A DNA stretch of 64,000 nucleotides from Flavobacterium foetidum (GTDB taxonomy: Bacteria > Bacteroidota > Bacteroidia > Flavobacteriales > Flavobacteriaceae), in assembly GCF_004634245.1 (NCBI RefSeq), contig NZ_SJTF01000006.1:186001-250000 (forward strand). The letters are read 5' to 3'. The notes under the pieces are model-generated. The model made no database searches. It was given only the letters and a program-made list of their open reading frames with translations, and was not told where the DNA came from. This document shows, piece after piece, positions 53,885 through 63,339 of this stretch (positions within the stretch are counted from its first letter, which is position 1; every line of letters starts with the position of its first letter). A program made the position numbers and the translations under genes.

Positions 53885-55084
53885 ATGAAAAAAAAGCCAA
53901 TAATTCTATTATTTGTATTCGCCGTCATAAACATGTTCGGTCAGACACCGGCTGTATCCAAAACCACTTCTTCAAACAGCAAACTGCCTCCTAGTGAAAT
54001 GGTTACAAACAAAGCCTTAAAACCGCTTAAAAAAGTTAAGTTATACGACCAGTCAATCTTGATTTATGATTACGATGGTGCTCTTTTTTCGTACGATTTA
54101 GAATCAGAATCAATCGCCTGGACCGTAAAGGCTTCAGATGCTCCTGCCGAAATGTGTGCCAACAAAGTAACATTACAAGATGGAGTTGTGTATGTTCCGT
54201 TTATCAATGGTGAAATTTTTGCAGTAGATAATGAAACTGGCGGTATTTTCTGGAAATCAAGACTGGGTACTATAAAAGATCAAATTGTTCTAAAAGACCA
54301 AACTCCAATCATTAAAGACGGAAAACTGTATATAACAGCTCAAAACCAAAACCAAAGCAGCAATCTTTATGCTCTTGACCTAAAAGATGGCAGTTTATCT
54401 TGGAGCTTTAAATTGGATGCTGCGCAAAATGATATGCAGCCTCTGTTCTTGAACAACAAAATTTTTATTGCAAGCGCTGTCAATTTCTACAGTTTAGACG
54501 CAAAAACCGGACAAATCCTGAGTCAAAAAACTTTTGAGGAAACCATTACTGGAAAACCTGTAACAGATGGCGAAAATCTCTTTATAGCAAGCGAAAAAAA
54601 CAGTCTTTACGCCTTAAGCTCTGATAAACTGGACGTTTTATGGCAGTTTAAGTTTGATGAAAATCAGAACAATGTGAAGGAACGCATTGTATGCAAAGAC
54701 AAAAAAATCTATTTTGGCACTCAAGGTTCGCAAGGCAGTTCGGTCTATGCTGTTGATGCCAATACAGGAACACAACAATGGAAAGTCGATTTTAAGGACG
54801 ACAACATCGAATACATTACGGAGGAAGTCAATAACATATGGGGCTATACCCGCAAGAAAAAACTTTTTCAGTTGGATTTTAACGGCGAAACAGTATTCGA
54901 AGCAAAGCTGACAACCCTTCCAGTATCCAACTTTGAATTTCCTGCTGATGATAACTTATTGTACTATTATTGCGATGCCGGTTTAATTCAGTTTGATTTA
55001 ACTGAAAAAGACGAAAACGTCTATTATATGCGAACTTCTCTTAAAGATGATGTCTATAGCGCTTATTTGAAGATTATTCGATAA
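53885..55084 (+). CDS. secreted PQQ-like beta-propeller protein
   Basis: A 399-residue protein with a signal peptide (about 1-19, ending MFGQ). At least five propeller blades carry the AxDxxTGxxxW pattern: LFSYDLESESIAW, IFAVDNETGGIFW, LYALDLKDGSLSW, LYALSSDKLDVLW and VYAVDANTGTQQW. It resembles BamB and PQQ-domain proteins but has no lipobox Cys. Probably periplasmic, acting in protein-protein contacts rather than as a quinoprotein dehydrogenase, since no PQQ-binding residues are evident. Confidence 0.85.
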   Translation: MKKKPIILLFVFAVINMFGQTPAVSKTTSSNSKLPPSEMVTNKALKPLKKVKLYDQSILIYDYDGALFSYDLESESIAWTVKASDAPAEMCANKVTLQDGVVYVPFINGEIFAVDNETGGIFWKSRLGTIKDQIVLKDQTPIIKDGKLYITAQNQNQSSNLYALDLKDGSLSWSFKLDAAQNDMQPLFLNNKIFIASAVNFYSLDAKTGQILSQKTFEETITGKPVTDGENLFIASEKNSLYALSSDKLDVLWQFKFDENQNNVKERIVCKDKKIYFGTQGSQGSSVYAVDANTGTQQWKVDFKDDNIEYITEEVNNIWGYTRKKKLFQLDFNGETVFEAKLTTLPVSNFEFPADDNLLYYYCDAGLIQFDLTEKDENVYYMRTSLKDDVYSAYLKIIR

Positions 55085-55128
55085 AATAGAAAAGCCTGAA
55101 GATTTAAATTTTCAGGCTTTTCTATTTT
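55083..55128. terminator. 18 bp perfect-stem terminator after the propeller gene
   Basis: AAAATAGAAAAGCCTGAA (55083-55100) pairs exactly with 55111-55128 around a 10-base loop; the T-rich end makes it a strong terminator, overlapping the stop codon of the propeller gene by two bases. Confidence 0.85.
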
Positions 55129-55130
55129 AA

Positions 55131-55160
55131 TAGTGACCTTGACGGTACAGAATTCCAACC
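55131..55160 (-). other. tRNA-3'-end-like remnant
   Basis: Starts with TAGTGACC, like the plus-strand reading of the intact tRNA-Arg end at 56757, and ends CCAACC, like the same tRNA region (56782-56787). The spacing between the upstream AGCCTG hairpin and TAGTGACC is 46 bp here and 48 bp at the tRNA. It could be a decayed duplicate of tRNA end plus terminator, marking an old insertion boundary. Similarity is partial. Confidence 0.35.
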
Positions 55161-55202
55161 GCTTAATGGAAGATTTGAAGATTTTGGTTAATATTTAAAT
55201 GT

Positions 55203-55973
55203 TTAGATTCTACTATTTTCTCTTTCATTTATTTCTTCAATTGCACTTTGGATAAAATATTTTAAATCATTACTTCTTGTTTTTTTAAACTCTGCTTCCA
55301 ATGTTTCTAATGACTTTATTGTTCCAGTAGATCTAAGGGTTGCACAAATCATACCTTTAGTGTGCTGATCACTAGTCTTTAATTTTAGTATTAAAATTTC
55401 TTCTAAATCTTTGTGCTCTGAGTTTTGCAATGCGTCAAGTGCGTCAATCCTATTCTGATATGTTCCATTTAATAGTAATTGTTTAAGATAGTCAATATTC
55501 AGAGTGGCAGGTTTTCTCAACTTTTTAAGCCTGCTTAAAACAGTTGTTATTACTTTTTCTTCGTCAGTTTTTTTAAGTTCTGAAATCAAAAAATCAAAAA
55601 GTTTATAATCTTTACAGTTTACACATAAACTGCTTAAACATCTTAAAACGTATTGTTTATATTGAAAAAAATCTTTGTCTTTGAGTAATTCTATGAGTTC
55701 CGGTTTTAAGTTTATATCACTTAATTCATCAGAAATCCTATAAGCATACCAACTAGGAAAATCTTTGCTCTCAAAAGATTGATCTCGTTTCTGCCTTTTA
55801 ATTATGTTATTTGAAATAGGTTTGTTATTTCCCATTTCTATAATCAAAGTCTTTAACTCAGAGTTCTTTAATCTAGCTATTAGATTTTCTTTATCTTCCT
55901 TAACTTTTTCATCTAAACTTTTAAATAGTCCAAATAACATACGCTTTTTGATAATATTTCTGATTTTAACCAC
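55203..55973 (-). CDS. HEAT-repeat-like helical protein
   Basis: Up to 256 residues, almost entirely helical. Two-helix units are spaced at about 30-40 residues (LLKDKDFFQYKQYVLRCLSSL, ALQNSEHKDLEEILILKLKTS, GMICATLRSTGTIKSLETLEAEF), as in HEAT/PBS-lyase-like repeats. The frame opens with GTG at 55973, directly against the stop of the SUFU gene; an ATG at 55940 (MLFGLFKSLDEK) is the alternative. The pairing with SUFU suggests an immunity or adaptor protein set. Confidence 0.7.
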   Translation of the reverse strand: MVKIRNIIKKRMLFGLFKSLDEKVKEDKENLIARLKNSELKTLIIEMGNNKPISNNIIKRQKRDQSFESKDFPSWYAYRISDELSDINLKPELIELLKDKDFFQYKQYVLRCLSSLCVNCKDYKLFDFLISELKKTDEEKVITTVLSRLKKLRKPATLNIDYLKQLLLNGTYQNRIDALDALQNSEHKDLEEILILKLKTSDQHTKGMICATLRSTGTIKSLETLEAEFKKTRSNDLKYFIQSAIEEINERENSRI

Positions 55974-56531
55974 TTAAACCAATGAGTTTCTCAATGGATT
56001 TAAGTAATCCAGTTGTTTCTCTTCAAACAATTCTTCTAATGCCTCACAGCCATACTCAATTTTATAATCTCTTTCTACTTGTGTAATCGGAATAAGCCAA
56101 TAACAATGAATTACCTTTTCTTCAAATTGAAAAATTTCTAGATTATCTCCGTCAAGATAGGGTAATGAAATAAATGCATGGTCACAAATAGAATTTTCAA
56201 GCCAAGGCCTTCCAATATTTGAGGTATGATGAATATTAAATGGTGTCAATCTGTGATGAGAAGCATGGACAGTCAATAATTCAACCAAAGAATTATCTTG
56301 TCTTGGAGAATAAATAACTAACTCGATTAAGTTATCATCCATTAAATCGGCTGACATTCCAACAGTACAATATGTCCACATGTTGTGAATATTATTTGGA
56401 GCAAATTCTAAAACGAAGAACTCAGGATGGGTTTTCCATGTAGGACCTATTTCCCATTTCATTTTTTTTCCAACAATTCCAAAATAGGAATTGTAGTGAT
56501 CGGTTAATTTCGTAGAATAATTCTTTTGCAT
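55974..56531 (-). CDS. suppressor-of-fused (SUFU) domain protein
   Basis: The start is the ATG at 56529-56531; the longer frame begins with TTG. The 185-residue product has SUFU features: an IELVIYSP strand, LLTVHASHHRLTPFNIHHTSNIGRPW in the middle, and CYWLIPITQVERDYKIEYGCEALEELF near the C-terminus, the most diagnostic part. In bacteria SUFU domains are mostly immunity proteins of polymorphic toxin systems. No toxin gene is seen beside it. Confidence 0.82.
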   Translation of the reverse strand: MQKNYSTKLTDHYNSYFGIVGKKMKWEIGPTWKTHPEFFVLEFAPNNIHNMWTYCTVGMSADLMDDNLIELVIYSPRQDNSLVELLTVHASHHRLTPFNIHHTSNIGRPWLENSICDHAFISLPYLDGDNLEIFQFEEKVIHCYWLIPITQVERDYKIEYGCEALEELFEEKQLDYLNPLRNSLV

Positions 56532-56710
56532 TAGCTTTTTATAATGAAACAGAGTCAATTTTTGACAAAGTGAACTTAATAACTTTATCTTCAATATGCA
56601 AATAATAATGTTGTTTTAGAAATTTGGAGACTTGATGGAGTTCGAACCAAAATTTGCCGTAAACACTGATATTGAAAAAAAATAAAATTTTAGAAAATAA
56701 TTTTCGAACC

Positions 56711-56750
56711 AAAAAAAGCCTGCAAAATATATACTTTGCAGGCTTTCATT
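56711..56750 (-). terminator. terminator of the tRNA-Arg gene
   Basis: A 12 bp perfect stem AAAGCCTGCAAA/TTTGCAGGCTTT followed on the minus strand by a run of T, 10 bp beyond the tRNA 3' end. Confidence 0.85.
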
Positions 56751-56759
56751 TTTTCGTAG

Positions 56760-56833
56760 TGACCCCGGAGGGGTTCGAACCCCCAACCCTCAGAGCCGAA
56801 ATCTGATATTCTATCCAGTTGAACTACGAGGTC
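56760..56833 (-). tRNA. tRNA-Arg, anticodon UCG
   Basis: The minus-strand cloverleaf is complete: acceptor GACCTCG with CGGGGTC and discriminator A, D stem GTTC/GAAT, anticodon stem TCAGA/TCTGA with loop TTTCGGC (anticodon TCG at plus-strand 56797-56799, Arg CGA), and T arm GGGGG-TTCGAAC-CCCTC. CCA is not encoded. 74 nt. Confidence 0.93.
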
Positions 56834-56952
56834 AAAAATATTTAAATTTCAATTTTTTAAATCCCAAATTCCAAAGCGAAACTTGGAATTTGGAATTTAT
56901 ATATTGAGTTTTCCAATTTGGAATTTGGATTTTCTTTATTGGAATTTAAAAA

Positions 56953-57402
56953 TTACGAAAGTAATTTTTTTACAATTGTAGAAATGGTTTTTCCTTCAGC
57001 GGTTCCGCCCAATTGTGCAGATGCTAATCCCATCACTTTACCCATTGAAGCAATTCCAGAAGCTCCTGTTTCTGCAATGATTTTAGCAATTACAGCCTCT
57101 ACTTCTTCTTCGCTTAATTGTGCTGGTAAAAACTTCTCGATTACAGCAACTTGTGCCAATTCTGGCTCTGCCAAGTCTGGACGATTTTGTTCGGTAAAGA
57201 TTCTTGCGCTTTCTTTACGCGTTTTTACCAATTTCTGTAGCAATTTTATTTCTTCGTCTTCCGATAAATCTTCCTTAGAACCAGAAGCAGTCGCTGCCAG
57301 CAATAATTCTGATTTAATAGCTCTTAAAGCTTCTAATGCAACGGTATCTTTAGCTTTCATGGCGTTTTTAATTTCGTCCATGATCTTTGTTTGTAAACTC
57401 AT
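56953..57402 (-). CDS. GatB/YqeY domain protein
   Basis: A 149-residue protein of usual length with the YqeY pattern: KNAMKAKDTVALEALRAIKSELL at the N-terminus and a C-terminal domain with LPAQLSEEEVEAVIAKIIAETGA and GKVMGL. The same tail occurs in the GatB subunit of the tRNA amidotransferase. Its function as a stand-alone protein is unclear. Located between tRNA-Arg and ftsZ. Confidence 0.92.
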   Translation of the reverse strand: MSLQTKIMDEIKNAMKAKDTVALEALRAIKSELLLAATASGSKEDLSEDEEIKLLQKLVKTRKESARIFTEQNRPDLAEPELAQVAVIEKFLPAQLSEEEVEAVIAKIIAETGASGIASMGKVMGLASAQLGGTAEGKTISTIVKKLLS

Positions 57403-57582
57403 GTATACTTTATTTTAATAAGCCCAGCTTATAAATTAATATGAAGTCCTTTTCTTTTTCTACCAAAAAGCAGAATCCTTAATTTGTCAGGTTAGATAAA
57501 AAGTTTTTTGACTCTATTACGAAAGACAATATTTTATTCAAATAGTATTTAAAAAGTCAAATTCTGAAATTCTGTGCGAAGA

Positions 57583-57622
57583 TAAAAAAAATAACCCGAA
57601 AATTAAATGCAATTTTCGGGTT
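57583..57622 (-). terminator. ftsZ terminator
   Basis: A 12 bp perfect stem AACCCGAAAATT/AATTTTCGGGTT with a 6-base loop and an A-rich plus-strand tail (T-run on the minus strand), 24 bp beyond the ftsZ stop. Confidence 0.88.
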
Positions 57623-57645
57623 GTCTTAATTTTATATTTTTAAGA

Positions 57646-59631
57646 CTAATCTACATTGTCATGCAAAAAAGAATTGTTTGAACGCAGTTGCAAATCGTTA
57701 TTACTGTCTGTTCCGACAGAAATTCTTGAATTGGTATTATTTGAATGCGAATTAGACAAATCGATTCCTAGTCTCTTATAAGCTGGCTCTTTTTCCAACT
57801 CATCGATTCTAGAAACGTTGTTGTGGAATTTATAATTAAACTCTTTTAGCTTCTTTCTTCTTTCTTCCGCTCTTAAACGAAGTGTTTCCTCAATAGTCAA
57901 TTCCATCGGAGAAACTTCTGAAGTTGTTGTAAAATCCTGCTGGCTTGCAAAATCAACTCTTGGCTTCAAAGTAATGTTCAATTCCTCTGGAATTACTTCT
58001 TCTACCACTTTTTCAGCAGGTTTAGAAGCGATTAATTCGTTTTCAACCTCCATATATTCCTCAAGAGAATAACGAACAACTCCGTTTTCTGCTACCTCTG
58101 TAACAGGAACAAATTGTACTGGATCGTTTACTTTGATCTCGCGAGTTTCGTTTGTCAATTCAAACAAAATTCTGTTATCTTCAACAACTGGCTCTTTTCT
58201 TATAGGCTCTTGTTTAAACAAAGGCAAATCAAAAGAGAAAGTGGTTTGTTCTTCTTTTTCAAACACTCTCTGCTGTTGCTGTACTGGTTGCGTTTCTTGA
58301 GCAATTGGTTTCTCTGGTGAAGTAATCGTAAAATCGATATCCGTAATCGGCGAAACGATTTCAAAGGTTACATCCAGATTTTTGATGAACTCAGACATCA
58401 CTACCAACTCTTCCTGATTGATTGCTGGAGCAACAGCAGTTGGTTGAGGTGTAGCAGTAGCCGTAAACGGTTCTGTATCGTCTGTTAATTCAAAAACAAT
58501 CTTTTCTTCAGCTTTTGCAGTAGGCGTATCAGTAGTTAAGTCAAAAGAAGTAATTGGTCGGTTTGTCAGGTTATGAACACTTCTCTGCTCATCCTCCAAT
58601 GTATGAATTATTTTCTTAGGCTCTGTATTAACGATTTCATTTTGCTGTTCAACATCAAAACCAGTTGCAATAATAGTTACAGCGATAGCCTCACCAAGAG
58701 TTTCGTCTTCACCAACTCCCATGATGATGTTTGCATTGTAACCTGCCTCAGCTTGGATGTGATCGTTAATTTCTCCGATTTCGTCAAGAGTAATCTCGTT
58801 AGTTCCAGAAACGATAAGCAACAATACGTTTTTGGCACCTGTAATTTTGTTATCATTCAACAACGGAGAATCCAAAGCAGAAACAATTGCATCTTTTGCT
58901 CTGTTTTCGCCAGCTGCCACAGAAGATCCCATGATAGCTGTTCCACTGTTTGCTAAAACAGTTTTGGCATCACGTAAATCGATATTTTGAGTATAGTGGT
59001 GCGTGATTACTTCGGCAATACCTCTTGAGGCTGTTGCCAAAACTTCATCTGCCTTAGAGAATCCAGCTTTAAAACCTAGATTTCCATATACTTCTCTTAA
59101 TTTATTATTATTGATTACAATTAGCGAATCTACTTGCTTGCGCAGTTTCTCGATTCCAAGAATTGCTTGCTCCTGACGCACTTTTCCTTCAAACTGAAAC
59201 GGAATCGTCACGATACCAACTGTTAATATTTCTCTTTCTTTAGCCAATTGAGCAATCACCGGTGCAGCACCTGTACCAGTTCCTCCACCCATTCCGGCAG
59301 TAATAAATACCATTTTAGTATTTCTGTCCAGCATTTTTTCAATATCTGAAATGCTTTCTATAGCCGACTGCTGCCCAACATCAGGATTTGCTCCTGCTCC
59401 AAGACCTTCAGTTAGATTTACTCCTAACTGAATTTTATTTGGAACTGAGCTATTTTGAAGCGCCTGTGAATCGGTATTACAAACGATAAAATCAACGCCT
59501 TTAATACCTTGCTTGAACATGTGGTTGATTGCGTTGCTTCCGCCCCCTCCTACACCTATTACTTTGATAACATTTGATTGATTTTTTGGTAAATCAAATG
59601 AAATACTTCCAAATTCTGAGTTGCTCATCAT
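57646..59631 (-). CDS. ftsZ: FtsZ cell-division GTPase, extended C-terminus
   Basis: A 661-residue FtsZ. The GTPase/polymerisation core (about 20-335) has the tubulin signature GGGTGTG at 115-121, GVGGGGSNAINHM, and the T7 loop NADEVL-like segment (SKADEVLATASRGI). The remaining about 320 residues are a Glu/Pro/Thr-rich linker ending in a short tail, about 1.7 times the usual FtsZ length, as in Bacteroidetes. Forms the cytokinetic ring. 77 bp after ftsA. Confidence 0.98.
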   Translation of the reverse strand: MMSNSEFGSISFDLPKNQSNVIKVIGVGGGGSNAINHMFKQGIKGVDFIVCNTDSQALQNSSVPNKIQLGVNLTEGLGAGANPDVGQQSAIESISDIEKMLDRNTKMVFITAGMGGGTGTGAAPVIAQLAKEREILTVGIVTIPFQFEGKVRQEQAILGIEKLRKQVDSLIVINNNKLREVYGNLGFKAGFSKADEVLATASRGIAEVITHHYTQNIDLRDAKTVLANSGTAIMGSSVAAGENRAKDAIVSALDSPLLNDNKITGAKNVLLLIVSGTNEITLDEIGEINDHIQAEAGYNANIIMGVGEDETLGEAIAVTIIATGFDVEQQNEIVNTEPKKIIHTLEDEQRSVHNLTNRPITSFDLTTDTPTAKAEEKIVFELTDDTEPFTATATPQPTAVAPAINQEELVVMSEFIKNLDVTFEIVSPITDIDFTITSPEKPIAQETQPVQQQQRVFEKEEQTTFSFDLPLFKQEPIRKEPVVEDNRILFELTNETREIKVNDPVQFVPVTEVAENGVVRYSLEEYMEVENELIASKPAEKVVEEVIPEELNITLKPRVDFASQQDFTTTSEVSPMELTIEETLRLRAEERRKKLKEFNYKFHNNVSRIDELEKEPAYKRLGIDLSNSHSNNTNSRISVGTDSNNDLQLRSNNSFLHDNVD

Positions 59632-59708
59632 CTTTTTGGTTTTTGAAATTCTTATTTATACATTTTTTACTTCTTGACTTGGGGCAAAAAGTAATTTCCT
59701 TTTCTTAC

Positions 59709-61118
59709 TTATTCTGCGTTGTCTAAAAATTCTTTGATTTTGTCGACATAACGATCAAAAAATGATCTTCTTATTTTTGTTTCCGTAGATTCTGTTTTTG
59801 CGGCTTTGGCAACAGTCTCTCTCGGCTGTTCGATGATTTCTTCTTTCTCAACGTAATTTTCTTCTACTTCGTATCGCTGCACTTGCGGAGTTGGAGCATT
59901 TTTATAAACCACTTTTGTTTGCTCGTTTACTAATTCCATTCTCACAGCACTTTGCGAACTGTTCTGAATACTGTTCATCACCAATCCTACAGCTGTAGCG
60001 AACAACGGACTAGAAATTTCTTCTCCGGAGTTTCCTGCCAGATGCTCGTTCGGATAACCAATTCTAGTATCCATACCGGTAATGTATTCTACTAATTGCT
60101 TGATGTGCTTTAATTGAGCACCTCCACCTGTCAGAACAATTCCTGCGATTAATTTTTTGCGTGGATCCTCGTGACCATAAGCTTTAATCTCAGCAAAAAC
60201 CTGTTCTACAATTTCCACTACTCTTGCATGGATAATTTTAGACAAGTTTTTAAGCGAAATTTCTTTTGGCTCTCTACCTCTTAAACCAGGAATAGAAACA
60301 ATTTCATTGTCTTTATTCTCTCCCGGCCAAGCCGATCCGAATTTGATTTTTAAAAGCTCAGCTTGTTTTTCAATAATCGAGCATCCCTCTTTAATATCGT
60401 CTGTAATCACATTCCCTCCAAACGGAATTACAGCTGTATGACGAATGATGCCATCCTTGAAAATAGCCAAATCTGTCGTTCCGCCTCCAATATCGATAAG
60501 CGCCACACCAGCCTCTTTTTCTTCTTGACTCAAAACAGCATCTGCTGAAGCCAACGGCTCCAATGTCAGTCCAGACAATTCAATTCCTGAACTTTGTATA
60601 CATCTTCCAACATTTCTGATAGATGATGCCTGCCCGACTACCACGTGAAAACTAGATTCTAATCTTCCACCGTACATTCCAATCGGCTCCTTAATCTCAG
60701 ACTGTCCGTCGATTTTAAATTCCTGTGGCAAAACGTGAATGATTTCTTCACCCGGAAGCATCGCCAGTTTGTTTACCTGATCGATTAAAAGCTGGATATC
60801 ATTTTCCCCGATTACTTCCTCTGGATTACTACGGCTGATGTAATCTGTATGCTGAATACTTCTGATGTGTTGTCCGGCAATGCCCACCACCACATCTTTG
60901 ATTTTATAACCTGAATTATTTTCTGCTTCGATTATAGCCTGCTGAATCGACTGAATCGTCTGCGTAATGTTGTTTACAACACCTCTGGCAACACCCAAAC
61001 TTTTGGATTTGCCGATGCCCAAAATCTCCAACTTACCATACTCATTTTTCTTGCCAATCATGGCAACGATTTTGGTTGTTCCAATATCTAGACCTACTGC
61101 AATATTATCTTTTTCCAT
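59709..61118 (-). CDS. ftsA: FtsA, actin-like divisome anchor
   Basis: A 469-residue actin-fold ATPase. VGLDIGTTKIVAMIG (phosphate 1), VALIDIGGGTTDLAIF (phosphate 2) and GIVLTGGGAQLKHI (adenosine motif). The C-terminal end (about 445-469, RRSFFDRYVDKIKEFLDN) is an amphipathic helix that would bind the membrane. Tethers FtsZ and recruits later division proteins. 6 bp after ftsQ. Confidence 0.98.
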   Translation of the reverse strand: MEKDNIAVGLDIGTTKIVAMIGKKNEYGKLEILGIGKSKSLGVARGVVNNITQTIQSIQQAIIEAENNSGYKIKDVVVGIAGQHIRSIQHTDYISRSNPEEVIGENDIQLLIDQVNKLAMLPGEEIIHVLPQEFKIDGQSEIKEPIGMYGGRLESSFHVVVGQASSIRNVGRCIQSSGIELSGLTLEPLASADAVLSQEEKEAGVALIDIGGGTTDLAIFKDGIIRHTAVIPFGGNVITDDIKEGCSIIEKQAELLKIKFGSAWPGENKDNEIVSIPGLRGREPKEISLKNLSKIIHARVVEIVEQVFAEIKAYGHEDPRKKLIAGIVLTGGGAQLKHIKQLVEYITGMDTRIGYPNEHLAGNSGEEISSPLFATAVGLVMNSIQNSSQSAVRMELVNEQTKVVYKNAPTPQVQRYEVEENYVEKEEIIEQPRETVAKAAKTESTETKIRRSFFDRYVDKIKEFLDNAE

Positions 61119-61124
61119 TTTCTA

Positions 61125-61847
61125 TTATTTAGTGCAAACTACTTGTTCCGTAAACCTAAGGTCAATTTTTTTGTATTTGTATAACGTACTATCTAAAACT
61201 GCTTTCTGAAAAAACGCTTTATAGTTTCTAAATTTCTTATCAACATTCATCGTTCTGCCGAAATCTATGTAATAATCATAGTTTCGATTAAACATTTTTA
61301 GGCTGCCATTAGGCATAATTTGAATCGCAATGATGTTTTTTTTCAAAAACGCATCGTCATAAATTGTGCGGAATAATGCAGCTAAATCTTCGTTATTTTT
61401 TTTATTAATTGCCCCTGAAACAAGAGGAACTCTCGCAGTGAAATTGTCAGACAAAGGCATTTTATTTCCCTCGTAGTCAATATAAAACGAAGAACCGCCG
61501 TCATAAACTCTTGCTATGGGCGTCTTCTGTTTTACTTCTGCTTTTAGAACGCCATCAATACTTACAAAAACATTTGACTTTTCAATCATGTCTTGTTCAT
61601 CGAGGGTTTTCTCTATCTTATTCAAATCTACTTCATCTTTTCTAATACTGGAAGCGTCTGTTTTATTTTCTATCAACAATTTATTAACCGTTTCTGGCTT
61701 CACAAAAAGCGTATTTTCCCCTACAAAAACGACCATCGATTTTCTCAGTTTTCGGTCTCCGTTTCGATGCTGCGCAAACGAATACAAGAACAAAACCAGT
61801 CCGAAAATAAGTACTAAACGAATATTTGTCCAATTAAATACTTTCAT
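61125..61847 (-). CDS. ftsQ: FtsQ/DivIB-like cell division protein
   Basis: A 240-residue bitopic protein with one N-terminal membrane helix (about 7-24) and a POTRA-like periplasmic region (FVKPETVNKLLIENKTD then VSIDGVLKAEVKQKTPIARV). It is diverged, as usual in Bacteroidetes, but the position between murC and ftsA supports the call. It overlaps murC by 14 bp. Confidence 0.9.
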   Translation of the reverse strand: MKVFNWTNIRLVLIFGLVLFLYSFAQHRNGDRKLRKSMVVFVGENTLFVKPETVNKLLIENKTDASSIRKDEVDLNKIEKTLDEQDMIEKSNVFVSIDGVLKAEVKQKTPIARVYDGGSSFYIDYEGNKMPLSDNFTARVPLVSGAINKKNNEDLAALFRTIYDDAFLKKNIIAIQIMPNGSLKMFNRNYDYYIDFGRTMNVDKKFRNYKAFFQKAVLDSTLYKYKKIDLRFTEQVVCTK

Positions 61848-63183
61848 TTAAAATCTTTTTAATTGAAGGAACCATCTCTCCTAAATCACCAGCTCCAATT
61901 GTCACAATTATCGGCGCATCACTGGCTTTGATTTCTGCCAATAAATCTTCTTTTGAAACAATTTTCTTGTTCGAATTTGTCATTTTCCCTAACAGCCATT
62001 CTGAAGTTACGCCCTCCATCGGAAGTTCTCGTGCAGGATAAATTTCCATCAGAAAAACTTCATCAAATTGCGACAAACTTGACGAGAATCCGTCTACAAA
62101 ATCTTTTGTTCTGCTAAACAAATGTGGCTGAAAAACAGCCAGAACCTTACGCCCTGGATACAACTCTCTAACTGCGTGATGAACAGCATTTATTTCGGTT
62201 GGATGATGCGCATAATCATCAATATATACTAAATTTTCAGTTTTAATCTGATACGAAAAACGTCTTCTGATTCCGTTAAACGAAGCAAGAGCTTTTGCGA
62301 TAGAATCGGTCTCGATTCCGTAGGTTTTTGCCATTGCAAGAGCCATCAAACCATTCATCAAATTATGCTTTCCAGGCAATCCGAAACGCAAGTCTTTCAT
62401 AATTTCTGACGGTGTCTGAACATCAAAAACGTATGCTCCGTCTTCTATTCGAACATTAAAAGCCTTATATACAGCATCTTCATTTACAGCACATTGAATT
62501 CCATCCAAAGGCAATTCTTTGGTAATGAAAAGTTTGTTCTTGTCTTCTACTTTTGAAGCAAACTCTCTGAAAGAAGCTTCGATTGCATCGCTCGTGCCAT
62601 AGATATCCAAATGATCGGCATCCATAGAAGTCACACAAGCAATATCCGGATGCAGATGAAGGAAGGAACGGTCAAACTCATCTGCTTCTACAACCGTAAC
62701 CGTTTTACCGCTTCCTATAAGGTTTGAGTTGTAATTCTCTACGATTCCACCTATAAAAGCCGTTACATCTACACCGCTCTGAAACAAAATATGCCCCAAA
62801 ATGCTTGATGTAGTGGTTTTACCATGTGTTCCGGCAACTGCAAAGCAAAAGGTATCTTTTGTGATAATCCCTAAAACTTCAGCGCGTTTTTTAACTTCAT
62901 AGTGTCTTTCTATAAAGAAATTCCATTCGGAATGTGTTTTAGGAACGGCTGGAGTAAAAATCACCAGCGTATTTTCTACGTAATAATCTTTCGGAATTAA
63001 ATTGATATCGTCTTCAAAATGAATGTCAATACCACTCTCTATCAATTCTGCAGTCAGCATAGAAGGCGTTTTATCGTAACCTGAAACCTGTTTTCCTATA
63101 AATTTGAAATAACGGGCCAAAGCACTCATACCGATGCCTCCAATACCAATGAAATAGACGTTTTGTATTTGATTTAAATTCAT
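61834..63183 (-). CDS. murC: MurC, UDP-N-acetylmuramate-L-alanine ligase
   Basis: A 449-residue Mur ligase of normal length. The N-terminal Rossmann fold is FIGIGGIGMSALAR, followed by the ATP loop GTHGKTTTSS (118-127) and the central-to-C-terminal signature FNGIRRRFSYQ and DDYAHHPTEI. It adds L-Ala to UDP-MurNAc in the cytosol. No ddl gene lies between murC and ftsQ here. Confidence 0.98.
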   Translation of the reverse strand: MNLNQIQNVYFIGIGGIGMSALARYFKFIGKQVSGYDKTPSMLTAELIESGIDIHFEDDINLIPKDYYVENTLVIFTPAVPKTHSEWNFFIERHYEVKKRAEVLGIITKDTFCFAVAGTHGKTTTSSILGHILFQSGVDVTAFIGGIVENYNSNLIGSGKTVTVVEADEFDRSFLHLHPDIACVTSMDADHLDIYGTSDAIEASFREFASKVEDKNKLFITKELPLDGIQCAVNEDAVYKAFNVRIEDGAYVFDVQTPSEIMKDLRFGLPGKHNLMNGLMALAMAKTYGIETDSIAKALASFNGIRRRFSYQIKTENLVYIDDYAHHPTEINAVHHAVRELYPGRKVLAVFQPHLFSRTKDFVDGFSSSLSQFDEVFLMEIYPARELPMEGVTSEWLLGKMTNSNKKIVSKEDLLAEIKASDAPIIVTIGAGDLGEMVPSIKKILNESI

Positions 63184-63339
63184 TTTTAATACTAATTTTT
63201 CAGACTTGTTTCTAATCTCTTTTTCGTAAGAAACTAGTTATTAAACCTTTATGTTTATATAGTTTACCATCAGCCTAAATTGCCTAAAATAGGCTACTCA
63301 TTTAGTTTTGACGTTGTATAATTTTCATAATAAGTTATA

